A stretch of DNA of 5,627 bases. Source: an uncultured Porphyromonadaceae bacterium. Lineage in GTDB: Bacteria; Bacteroidota; Bacteroidia; Bacteroidales; Muribaculaceae. The notes under the pieces were generated by a model. That model was not told the origin of the DNA and searched no databases. It saw only the letters and a list, made by a program, of their open reading frames with translations. Positions 1-5,627 of the stretch are shown piece after piece. Location of the stretch: the NCBI GenBank assembly GCA_947175715.1, contig CAMWOD010000093.1, positions 1 to 5,627 of the forward strand, in the 5' to 3' direction. Within the stretch, counting starts at the first letter, position 1. Each line of letters starts with the position of its first letter. Made by a program: the position numbers and the translations under genes.

Positions 1-245
1 CTGCAATACTGTTGGCCCTTGTTTTGGGGCTACTTGACGTGTTTGTCAAGCCTGTTTTAGTATTCCTGTCACTGCCGGTTACCATACTGACGTTAGGTTT
101 ATTTCTGCTTGTAATCAATGCGCTGATTATTTTGTTGGCAAGCTGGCTTGTTAGTAGCTTCCAGGTGTCGGGATTTTGGTCGGCATTGCTCTACAGCATT
201 ATCTTTTCAGTGGTGAGCTGGGTGCTTGGCCTGGTATTCGGCTAA
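1..245 (+). CDS. Phage holin family 4 (PF04020-like) membrane protein, 3' part
   Basis: Partial gene: the open frame runs in from the left edge (first full codon at 3) to TAA at 243-245, giving 80 visible residues. A TTG at 12-14 could be read as a start, but the codons before it are open and continue the hydrophobic helix, so the true start probably lies upstream. The family is normally about 110-120 residues. The fragment has about three hydrophobic segments. It carries the family's conserved pattern: a helix ending in VFVKP, then LPVTILTLGLFLLVINAL, then a helix, a short polar link with GFWSALL, and a final helix. Family members are small inner-membrane proteins of unknown function found on ordinary chromosomes; the 'holin' name comes from similarity and does not imply a prophage. 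The gene converges on nspC with only 2 bases between stop codons. Family assignment is fairly secure; function is unknown. Confidence 0.85.
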   Translation, partial: AILLALVLGLLDVFVKPVLVFLSLPVTILTLGLFLLVINALIILLASWLVSSFQVSGFWSALLYSIIFSVVSWVLGLVFG

Positions 246-255
246 GCTCAGCTCA
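214..255 (+). terminator. Imperfect inverted repeat over convergent stop codons
   Basis: Bases 214-220 (TGAGCTG) pair perfectly with 249-255, and 224-231 (GCTTGGCC) pair with 240-247 through seven Watson-Crick pairs and one G-T wobble. This leaves a small internal loop (221-223 against 248) and an 8-base apical loop at 232-239. Both stop codons (243-245 on plus, 248-250 on minus) lie in the right arm. The position, exactly between two convergent genes, suggests transcript ends or 3'-end protection for one or both. No T-tract follows on either strand, so this is not a classical intrinsic terminator. In the minus-strand RNA the wobble becomes a C-A mismatch, so the hairpin is stronger in the plus-strand RNA. 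The terminator role is inference. Confidence 0.35.
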
Positions 256-1399
256 TGCGTGAACGGTAGTCGCTGTAAGTGAAGTGGCGCAGCGTTTCGG
301 CAGGCTTTGATTGATCGGCAGGGACAAAAACGATTGATGGATGATGTATACCATTGAACATCGTGGTTTTTACGGTGGTATAGTGGTTCATATCCTCAAG
401 TGTGATGCGGTCGCCTTGTTTTAGCTCCTTGTCAAAATTCCACCCATCGATGAAGTCTCCGCTGAGGCATGAATTTCCGCCCAAGCGATAGTGTAGCTCA
501 CCGTTTTCGTTGCTCTCGCTTACTATGGGTTTGTACGGCATCTCGAGTGTGTCGGGCATGTGACAGGCAAATGATACGTCGAGTATGGCAGTTTTAATAT
601 TATCATTGTCAACTACATCAACCACCGATGATATCAAGTCGCCGGTACGCCATGTAAAGGCGCTTCCAGGCTCTAATATCACATTAATCCATGGGTAACG
701 GTTGCGGAAGTCCTTTATTATCTGAATAAGTCGCTCGGTGTCGTAACCCTCGCGAGTCATAAGGTGACCACCACCCATATTCACCCATTTTACATCTTTG
801 AGCAGATGTCCGAATTGCGTTTCAAAAGCGTTGAGTACCTTGGCAAGATCGTCGGCCGATGACTCGCATAGTGCGTGAAAATGCAGCCCCTCAACCCCGT
901 TGGGTAGTGTGGGCAGCATTTTTGCCGATACTCCAAAACGTGAGCCGGGCAATGCGGGATTGTATATGTCAGTATCGATAACCGAGCAGTGGGGATTGAC
1001 TCTTAATCCTACACTTACATGTCGGTCATTTTCGTTGTTATACCTCTCAACTACAGGAAGAAAGCGTTCGAGTTGCGACAACGAGTTGAATGTGATATGA
1101 GTACTCCCTTCGACGAACTCCAGGATATTGGCGTCGGTATAAGCCGGAGTATAGCTGTGAACTTGTGCTTGCAATTCCTCACGACCAAGGCGCAACTCAT
1201 TTACTGAGCTTGCTGTGCATCCATTGATATACTCGCGGATGATGGGGAATGTGCGCCATAGAGCATTGGCTTTGAATGCCATGATTATATCAGCTCCCGA
1301 CTGACGGCTCACATTGCCAATCAAATCGAGATTGCGTCGCAGGCGGTCCTCATATACTACATAGAATGGGGTTGGTATTGAGTCGATGCGTGAGTTCAT
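248..1399 (-). CDS. nspC: Carboxynorspermidine/carboxyspermidine decarboxylase
   Basis: 383 residues, the usual length for NspC, a PLP-dependent decarboxylase of the alanine racemase-like fold III group related to diaminopimelate decarboxylase. It converts carboxyspermidine to spermidine, or carboxynorspermidine to norspermidine, in the cytoplasm. It is the last step of the aspartate-semialdehyde-dependent polyamine route used by many gut Bacteroidales instead of the S-adenosylmethionine route. Visible motifs: AFKANA at 41-46 with the PLP-binding Lys43; HFHALCES at 173-180; MGGGH at 208-212 (phosphate-binding glycine loop); EPGSAF at 243-248; GGNSCLSGD at 307-315 with the likely catalytic Cys311; FNGIHHPS near 348-355. 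The ATG overlaps the helicase stop codon (ATGA at 1399-1396), so the start is well supported and translation is probably coupled. No Shine-Dalgarno sequence is present. The partner dehydrogenase is not in the window. Spermidine as product is inferred from the likely lineage. Confidence 0.95.
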   Translation of the reverse strand: MNSRIDSIPTPFYVVYEDRLRRNLDLIGNVSRQSGADIIMAFKANALWRTFPIIREYINGCTASSVNELRLGREELQAQVHSYTPAYTDANILEFVEGSTHITFNSLSQLERFLPVVERYNNENDRHVSVGLRVNPHCSVIDTDIYNPALPGSRFGVSAKMLPTLPNGVEGLHFHALCESSADDLAKVLNAFETQFGHLLKDVKWVNMGGGHLMTREGYDTERLIQIIKDFRNRYPWINVILEPGSAFTWRTGDLISSVVDVVDNDNIKTAILDVSFACHMPDTLEMPYKPIVSESNENGELHYRLGGNSCLSGDFIDGWNFDKELKQGDRITLEDMNHYTTVKTTMFNGIHHPSIVFVPADQSKPAETLRHFTYSDYRSRMS

Positions 1400-3747
1400 A
1401 AAATATTGAATTTTGCAAATTTAAGGAGGAGAGTTTTTGTTTCGACATTTGAGAATTTCACTACAATCCTGGCATCAACCGAGCCCGTATCTATAGTAAT
1501 TATTGTGCCTTGGCCGAAACGGGGATGTTCGATGTTCATCCCCACCGCAAGTTCTTCCACACGGTGTATTCCTGCCCCGTTGTTGGCGGTGGAATTAGTC
1601 GTAACTGCAGGTCTTGATGGAGTTACTGAGGGTGATGAAGGCGCCTTATATGTAGGTGCATTGGAGGGTTGAGATGCATAGGATGAGCGTCGAGTAGTAG
1701 AGGTGGTGGAAGAGTGATACGACGAGCGGTATCGCTCCATGGGGTTGAACGATTGCGGCGCTATAGTAGTGCCCGTGGAGAGTTGGAGGTATTGCGGGTC
1801 GATGTCGCGTATAAATCGTGATGGTGAGGTGCTGGTAGTCTGCCCGTTGCGATAGCGTGATGATGCGTAGCTTATCATGCAGTATTGTTTGGCTCGGGTT
1901 ATGGCCACATAGAGCAGTCGACGCTCCTCTTCAATTTCCGATGGGGTGGTGGCCATACCTGACGGGAAAAGTTCCTCCTCCACACCTACAATAAATACAT
2001 TGGTAAATTCGAGCCCCTTGGCGGCGTGGACAGTCATAAGCGTAATACGCTCCTCCTGGGTGTCATCGTCAGTATCCTGGTCGGTGGCAAGAGATACCTG
2101 AGCCAGGAAATCACGCAAAGTTACTTCCTCAGGTCGTCCTTCTTCAATTTGTGTGGCCACGAACTCACGCACACCGTTGAGTAGCTCGTTGAGGTTTTCC
2201 TGTTTGGAAATCGACTCGGGTGTACGGTCGGTGATAAGCATTGTGAGCAATCCGGTGTCGCGGATTATAGCTGTAGCTACTTCCTCGGCATTCAACCCAC
2301 TGGCATTCATGTTGATGAAATGCTCGATTAATGTTCGGAAGCCGTCGAGTTTACGCAGTGTGCCCGAATTTAGCTCTGGTTTATATGTATCTATGTTGGT
2401 GATCACATCCCATATCGACACACGGTTGTCGATGGCTTTGCGCAGCAGCTTGTTGACGGTAGTTTCGCCAATCCCTCGGCCGGGGAAGTTGATAACTCGA
2501 CGCAGCGCTTCATCGTCTGATGGATTGATGGAAAGTCGGAAGTAAGCGATTGCATCCTTGATTTCCTTGCGTTGATAGAATGATAGTCCACCATAAATGC
2601 GATAGGGGATATTGCGCTTACGCAGCGATTCCTCAAGGATACGCGACTGGGCATTAGTGCGGTAAAGTATGGCAAACTCCTCGTAGCTTGTGTGCGACCT
2701 CATCTTCACTTGCGACACGCGGTTGGCTACAAGAAATGCCTCCTCATAGTCGCTATAACTTTGTACTACTTCGATTTTCTCACCCACTGAGTTGCGCGAG
2801 AACACTTGCTTTGGTATCTGCTCAGTGTTCTTGGCTATCAGGGTGTTGGCTGCGTTAATGATATTTTGAGTTGAACGGTAATTCTGTTCGAGCTTAAAAA
2901 TCTGAAGTGTAGGATACGATTTCCTTAGATTTAGGATATTGCGTATATTGGCCCCGCGGAAAGAGTAGATGCTCTGTGCATCGTCTCCTACCACACACAG
3001 GTTGTTGTTACCTTCGGTGAGGCGTGATACAATAAGATGCTGTGCGAAGTTTGTGTCCTGGTACTCGTCGACCAGCACGTAGCGGAAATATTCCTGGTAA
3101 TGGCGCAGTATATCGGGGTTGTCGCGCAGCAGTATGTTAGTATAATATAGAAGGTCGTCAAAGTCCATGGCGCCGGCCACAAAACAGCGGTTGCGGTAGG
3201 CTTGATAAATAGCTTGAGTGTAAGGGCGGCGTGCACGTCGGTCTTGTTCCATCAGGTCGCGGTCGGCCGCATAGCTTTCGGGGGAAATCAAAGCGTTTTT
3301 TGCTGCCGAAATTGCGTTGAGTATGGTTGACGGCTTGTATATCTTGTCGTCAAGGTCCATATCACGTATTATCGACTTCACGAGCGACTTGGAGTCGGAT
3401 GTGTCGTAGATTGTGAAGTCGCGTTTAAATCCTAAACGGTCGGCGTGAGTGCGGAGTATACGGGCAAATATGGAGTGAAAGGTGCCCATCCACAGCTTGG
3501 AGGCTGTATTTAGGCCTACCAATGATTCGATGCGCTCTCGCATTTCGCGTGCAGCCTTGTTGGTAAACGTCAAGGCAAGTATGCGCCACGGCTCAAAATT
3601 ATTGGCAAGTAGGTGTACTATCTTGTAAGTAAGTACACGCGTCTTGCCCGAGCCTGCACCTGCTATCACCAGTTGAGGCGTGTCGATGTGCTCTACGGCT
3701 GCTCGTTGCTGCTCGTTAAGTTCGTTGAGGTATTCGTTGGTGAGCAT
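1396..3747 (-). CDS. uvrD: UvrD/PcrA-type superfamily 1 DNA helicase
   Basis: 783 residues, normal for Bacteroidetes UvrD/PcrA. It is an ATP-driven 3'-5' helicase of nucleotide excision repair, mismatch repair and clearing of stalled forks. All SF1A motifs are present in order: Q-motif LNEQQRAAV at 10-18; Walker A AGAGSGKT at 29-36 (Lys35); motif Ia LTFTNKAAREM at 59-69; motif II VDEYQDT at 226-232; motif III VVGDDAQSIYSFRGA at 252-266; motif IV LEQNYRST around 286-293; motif V TVHAAKGLEF at 572-581; motif VI EEERRLLYVAITRAK at 606-620. Residues about 655-725 form a Ser/Thr/Pro-rich, probably disordered linker. A small Tudor-like C-terminal domain follows (HPRFGQGTI at 741-749), as in PcrA and UvrD, where it contacts RNA polymerase. 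It starts 9 bases after the DUF4250 stop and ends overlapping the nspC start, so it is probably the middle gene of an operon. UvrD, PcrA and Rep cannot be fully separated by motifs alone. Confidence 0.96.
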   Translation of the reverse strand: MLTNEYLNELNEQQRAAVEHIDTPQLVIAGAGSGKTRVLTYKIVHLLANNFEPWRILALTFTNKAAREMRERIESLVGLNTASKLWMGTFHSIFARILRTHADRLGFKRDFTIYDTSDSKSLVKSIIRDMDLDDKIYKPSTILNAISAAKNALISPESYAADRDLMEQDRRARRPYTQAIYQAYRNRCFVAGAMDFDDLLYYTNILLRDNPDILRHYQEYFRYVLVDEYQDTNFAQHLIVSRLTEGNNNLCVVGDDAQSIYSFRGANIRNILNLRKSYPTLQIFKLEQNYRSTQNIINAANTLIAKNTEQIPKQVFSRNSVGEKIEVVQSYSDYEEAFLVANRVSQVKMRSHTSYEEFAILYRTNAQSRILEESLRKRNIPYRIYGGLSFYQRKEIKDAIAYFRLSINPSDDEALRRVINFPGRGIGETTVNKLLRKAIDNRVSIWDVITNIDTYKPELNSGTLRKLDGFRTLIEHFINMNASGLNAEEVATAIIRDTGLLTMLITDRTPESISKQENLNELLNGVREFVATQIEEGRPEEVTLRDFLAQVSLATDQDTDDDTQEERITLMTVHAAKGLEFTNVFIVGVEEELFPSGMATTPSEIEEERRLLYVAITRAKQYCMISYASSRYRNGQTTSTSPSRFIRDIDPQYLQLSTGTTIAPQSFNPMERYRSSYHSSTTSTTRRSSYASQPSNAPTYKAPSSPSVTPSRPAVTTNSTANNGAGIHRVEELAVGMNIEHPRFGQGTIITIDTGSVDARIVVKFSNVETKTLLLKFAKFNIL

Positions 3748-3756
3748 CGGTAGGGG

Positions 3757-3936
3757 TCATTTAAACTGGTTGACCGCAGGGATATATTCCACATCCATTG
3801 GGGCAAGAGCAGCTTTCAGCTCTGTGGGATCTATGGCAAGGTCGTCGCACAGCTCGTCGAGCGACGCATAGTTGTCGCGTAGCTTGGTGTTGATGTAGCT
3901 AAGCAATATGGCGGGGTCTTTGGGTAAATTGTCCAT
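3757..3936 (-). CDS. DUF4250 domain protein, 59 residues
   Basis: Small protein of the DUF4250 family (PF14056), function unknown. The start is the ATG at 3936-3934, giving MDNLPKDPAILLSYINTKLR, which matches the conserved family opening (NLPKDP, then LLSxxNxKLRD). A longer frame from a TTG at 3963 adds nine residues unlike the family, and its codons coincide with a probable promoter element, so I rejected that start. After the N-terminal helix comes SLDELCDDLAIDPTEL (25-40), which resembles a small helix-turn-helix-like pair of helices. The protein ends in the family-typical NQF near residues 56-58. It is acidic and lacks a signal peptide or membrane segment, so it is probably cytoplasmic. 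It is the first gene of the probable DUF4250-uvrD-nspC operon, 9 bases before uvrD. DNA binding is possible from the helix pattern, but this is only a guess. Confidence 0.88.
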   Translation of the reverse strand: MDNLPKDPAILLSYINTKLRDNYASLDELCDDLAIDPTELKAALAPMDVEYIPAVNQFK

Positions 3937-4035
3937 TTCTTGAAATTTCCCACAAAGATACAAAAATTCCAGTTATCGTTGTCGGCTTGTTGGCTTGGAA
4001 AATAGTCCTGATTGCATACACTTGCATGAAAAGTA
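3937..4035. other. Intergenic spacer between the two minus-strand gene groups
   Basis: This AT-rich gap separates the stop of the glycan-initiation transferase gene from the DUF4250 start. Besides the -7 box at 3953-3960, it holds only weak structure. TGCA at 4013-4016 and 4023-4026 could form a 4-bp stem, and TTCCA/TGGAA arms lie far apart around 3966-4000. No hairpin followed by a T-run is apparent for the upstream transferase gene, so read-through into the DUF4250 operon remains possible. No RNA gene or small open frame was recognised here. Confidence 0.5.
3953..3960 (-). promoter_or_regulatory. Candidate Bacteroidetes -7 promoter box for DUF4250-uvrD-nspC
   Basis: The minus strand reads TATCTTTG at 3960-3953, an exact match to the TAnnTTTG -7 element of Bacteroidetes primary-sigma promoters. 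It ends 16 bases before the DUF4250 ATG at 3936, which would give a short leader of roughly 10 bases or so. It lies in the only sizeable intergenic gap of the minus-strand genes (3937-4035), where an operon promoter is expected. I do not see a clear TTTG-type -33 element at the usual 19-21 base spacing, so strength is uncertain. Confidence 0.5.
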
Positions 4036-4989
4036 TCACGGATATTCATTATGAAGATGATAGTATTTCTTCATAAACAGGATATATGCCAAGCTCAGTA
4101 AGATTATCGTAATGCCAAGATAAAGATATGGGTTAATATTGCTGAAAATCAGCCCGAACGATATGGCAAGCTGGAGCACCATATACATTAACGAGATGTG
4201 CAAGTGATTTATTTTAAGCTCATTTGCCATCAATTGGTAGGCGTGTTTGCGATGAGGTTGACCTATATTTTCATGGAGCATGATGCGGTGAATGATTGTC
4301 ATCACGGAGTCAACACCATATACCGCAATAAATACGATATATGAATAGTTGCCGGTGTGAAGCATTAGCAATCCGATAGCGAACACAAGGATGAAGGCTA
4401 TTGAAATCGAGCCAACGTCTCCCACAAAACATAATGCACGATTGCGGAAGTTAAACAAGCAGAACACTATCAGCGACAACGCCGTGACATAGAGATAGGG
4501 CATAGGTATAAAGTTGTCGCTGATGTTGAGATAGACCAATGGTGCTATCACGGCAAGTGAATAGCTGCCGGTGATGCCGTTTATGCCATCCATGAAATTG
4601 AATGCGTTTAATATACCTACACCAATAATCAATGCTATCAAAAGAATCCAACAGGGGATAGTAATAAATGCCTCCAACTGATATAGCAACAGTGACATAC
4701 CTATTGATTGGGCAACAAGGCGGAGAGCAATCGACTGTGGACGTAGGTCGTCGATGAAGCTCACGGTGCCTACAAGGGTCAAACCCAGTAAAAACCAGCA
4801 GTAATCCGATCCGAAGAATGCTGCATATAGCCATGCGCCAAAGAGGATGACAATACCGCCGCCTCGCAGTGTTGCCGTAGCATGAGATGACCTACCGACA
4901 GGATAGTCAACGATATTGAATCTTTTTGCCACCCCAAAGTATGCCACCTCCAGCAGCAATAGCAGTATGAAGATTATGGCGAAAATCAT
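4036..4989 (-). CDS. Undecaprenyl-phosphate N-acetylhexosamine-1-phosphate transferase (WecA/WbpL type)
   Basis: 317-residue polytopic inner-membrane enzyme of the polyprenyl-phosphate glycosyl-1-phosphate transferase family (PF00953: MraY, WecA, WbpL, TagO). It moves a HexNAc-1-phosphate from its UDP form to undecaprenyl phosphate, the first step in building a lipid-linked surface glycan. Visible motifs: GRSSH (32-36) and RGGG (42-45); FIDDL (78-82) with Asp80/Asp81, expected to bind Mg2+ and substrate; NAFNFMDGINGI (128-139) with the catalytic-site Asp; FVGDVGS (188-194); and HRKHAYQ (246-252), the cytoplasmic His-rich loop. HRKHAYQ resembles the HRSHAYQ form of WbpL/WbcO-like enzymes more than MraY. 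About ten to eleven hydrophobic segments are evident. The gene starts 7 bases after the four-helix-bundle gene and is probably cotranscribed with it. Sugar specificity (GlcNAc, QuiNAc, FucNAc) cannot be told. No other glycan genes are in view, but they may lie to the right. Confidence 0.9.
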   Translation of the reverse strand: MIFAIIFILLLLLEVAYFGVAKRFNIVDYPVGRSSHATATLRGGGIVILFGAWLYAAFFGSDYCWFLLGLTLVGTVSFIDDLRPQSIALRLVAQSIGMSLLLYQLEAFITIPCWILLIALIIGVGILNAFNFMDGINGITGSYSLAVIAPLVYLNISDNFIPMPYLYVTALSLIVFCLFNFRNRALCFVGDVGSISIAFILVFAIGLLMLHTGNYSYIVFIAVYGVDSVMTIIHRIMLHENIGQPHRKHAYQLMANELKINHLHISLMYMVLQLAISFGLIFSNINPYLYLGITIILLSLAYILFMKKYYHLHNEYP

Positions 4990-4996
4990 GCGAGGC

Positions 4997-5627
4997 CTAC
5001 ATATTAGAGCTATTGGAGTTATTGGAATTATTGGAGTTATTAGAGCTATTGGAGTTATTTGTAGGATTATTCCAATTATTCTGATAGCTCCAATTATTCT
5101 GATTTAGATTGCTTCGATACTCCCTGCGAGCTGACGCCATAGCTTCTCTAATACCTCCTTGCTCTATGAATCTTCGTTGCTGAAATTGCAGCAACCGATC
5201 AAGTAAATATTGAGTCTGCTTTATAAGAGTTATAGCCATATTGCAGTATTCTTCGGCTGGAAGGCGTTGACATAACGATATATACTCAGAGTCGAATTTT
5301 TCTGACTTGATATATTTCCTAAGCTGCAGGGTTCGTGGATTGTCCTTTGTCCATCGTTTTAGATGGTGAAATGTAAGATAGTCCACGTAGTCCTCCTCCA
5401 ATTCACTCAGTGATGCCCGCGCTACATTGGTAAGTTTTATTTCAGTCTCTTTGGAAGTAGATGCTGCGGCACTCCCCTCCACAATATTCTGCTTACAGCT
5501 CCTTGCGGCTTGTTGCATCTGGTCTATTGTGCGAGAACCTTTGGATATAAATCGTTCGACAAAGATTTCTGTGACTGCAGAAATCTTCATTGCAAGCTGG
5601 TAGGTAAGCAGGTTTCGACAGTCGCCA
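4997..5627 (-). CDS. Four helix bundle protein with suffix domain (S23/IVP-like), 5' end off window
   Basis: Partial gene: it ends at TAG (4997-4999) and the frame stays open to the right edge. An ATG at 5590 opens a 197-residue frame, but the 12 codons before it read GDCRNLLTYQLA, which continues the family's first helix, so the true start is beyond 5627. Counting from that ATG, the protein resembles the 23S rRNA intervening-sequence protein family (PF05635). RTIDQM (20-25), QAARSCKQNIVEGSA (27-41) and ARASLSELEEDY (57-68) are the conserved helices. It continues into the Bacteroidetes 'four helix bundle suffix' region, with LLDRLLQFQQRRFIEQGG near 128-145 and REAMASARREYR just after. It ends in an Asn/Ser tail coded by short tandem repeats. 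Function is unknown; the related bundles form pentamers and are basic, suggesting nucleic-acid binding. The transferase gene follows 7 bases downstream. Confidence 0.88.
   Translation of the reverse strand, partial: GDCRNLLTYQLAMKISAVTEIFVERFISKGSRTIDQMQQAARSCKQNIVEGSAAASTSKETEIKLTNVARASLSELEEDYVDYLTFHHLKRWTKDNPRTLQLRKYIKSEKFDSEYISLCQRLPAEEYCNMAITLIKQTQYLLDRLLQFQQRRFIEQGGIREAMASARREYRSNLNQNNWSYQNNWNNPTNNSNSSNNSNNSNNSNSSNM
5006..5059 (-). repeat. Six tandem 9-bp repeats coding an Asn/Ser tail
   Basis: Read on the minus strand, six consecutive 9-base units vary around AATAACTCC: four code Asn-Asn-Ser (three AATAACTCC, one AATAATTCC) and two are identical AATAGCTCT units coding Asn-Ser-Ser. They sit in frame at the very end of the four-helix-bundle gene, followed only by Asn, Met and stop. 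Because the unit is a multiple of three, gain or loss of units would change tail length without a frameshift. Confidence 0.9.
5072..5101 (-). repeat. Duplicated 12-base motif (CAGAATAATTGG), 18-base period
   Basis: Two identical copies at 5101-5090 and 5083-5072 on the minus strand each encode Gln-Asn-Asn-Trp, giving QNNWSYQNNWNN just before the 9-bp repeats. The 18-base offset is twice the 9-base unit downstream, suggesting that the whole tail (about 5006-5107) grew by slippage or duplication of related Asn-coding units. Confidence 0.85.

Noticed and set aside
1..245. Prophage or lysis cassette suggested by the 'holin' family name
   Set aside because: PF04020 proteins are common chromosomal membrane proteins. 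No endolysin, spanin or structural phage gene is nearby, and all neighbours are housekeeping genes.
1422..1433. Strong Shine-Dalgarno-like AAGGAGGA on the plus strand near 1423-1430
   Set aside because: It is antisense within the uvrD 3' end, leads only to a shadow frame, and Bacteroidetes genes rarely use such sites.
2153..2545. 130-codon open frame on the plus strand inside uvrD
   Set aside because: It lies antisense to a fully conserved helicase sequence and has no recognisable motifs. It is explained by the codon bias of the opposite strand.
3937..3963. Longer DUF4250 protein starting at TTG 3963
   Set aside because: The nine added residues do not fit the family, whose conserved start aligns with the ATG at 3936, and the extra codons coincide with the probable promoter box.
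4451..4834. 127-codon minus-strand frame inside the transferase gene
   Set aside because: It is an out-of-frame shadow of a gene with all family motifs; its product is Cys/His/Ser-rich without a recognisable domain.
4916..5107. Isoleucine-rich plus-strand frame across the repeats
   Set aside because: It merely translates the 9-bp repeats antisense (attggagtt units) and overlaps two supported genes on the other strand.
4997..5627. Diversity-generating retroelement, because Avd accessory proteins share the four-helix-bundle fold and the tail is rich in AAT/AAC codons
   Set aside because: No reverse transcriptase or template/variable repeat pair is visible. The protein is longer than Avd and has the suffix region, and the Asn codons belong to short tandem repeats rather than a mutated copy of a template.

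Overview
The window looks like ordinary chromosome from a member of the Bacteroidota, most likely Bacteroidales. A gut Muribaculaceae- or Bacteroides-like genome would fit, but the genus cannot be fixed from sequence alone. The evidence is a DUF4250 protein, a four-helix-bundle protein with the Bacteroidetes-type C-terminal suffix domain, a carboxynorspermidine/carboxyspermidine decarboxylase of the alternative spermidine route, a TAnnTTTG-type promoter element, and start codons without Shine-Dalgarno sequences.

Layout from left to right. Positions 1-245 (+) hold the 3' end of a small membrane protein of the 'phage holin family 4' group (PF04020), whose start lies off the left edge. It converges, with a 2-base gap, on nspC (248-1399, -). 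An imperfect inverted repeat spans both stop codons. Reading right to left on the minus strand, a DUF4250 gene (3757-3936), a UvrD/PcrA-type helicase gene (1396-3747) and nspC (248-1399) form a tight gene string. There are 9 bases between the first two genes and an ATGA stop/start overlap between the last two. A candidate Bacteroidetes promoter lies just before the DUF4250 gene. To its right, after a 98-base spacer, is a second minus-strand pair. A four-helix-bundle/suffix gene runs off the right edge (4997 to beyond 5627), and 7 bases after it starts a polyprenyl-phosphate N-acetylhexosamine-1-phosphate transferase gene (4036-4989).

Functionally the window combines DNA repair (UvrD), polyamine synthesis (NspC), initiation of a lipid-linked surface glycan (the WecA/WbpL-type transferase), and two proteins of unknown role (DUF4250 and the four-helix bundle protein). 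The coupling of repair helicase and polyamine gene is positional and need not be functional. No RNA genes, CRISPR array, insertion sequence, prophage or toxin-antitoxin module was found. Coding density is near complete and there is no gene-free stretch above 300 bases. I see no convincing new system. The items most worth a second look are the 9-bp minisatellite in the tail of the four-helix-bundle gene and the close linkage of that gene to the glycan-initiation enzyme.
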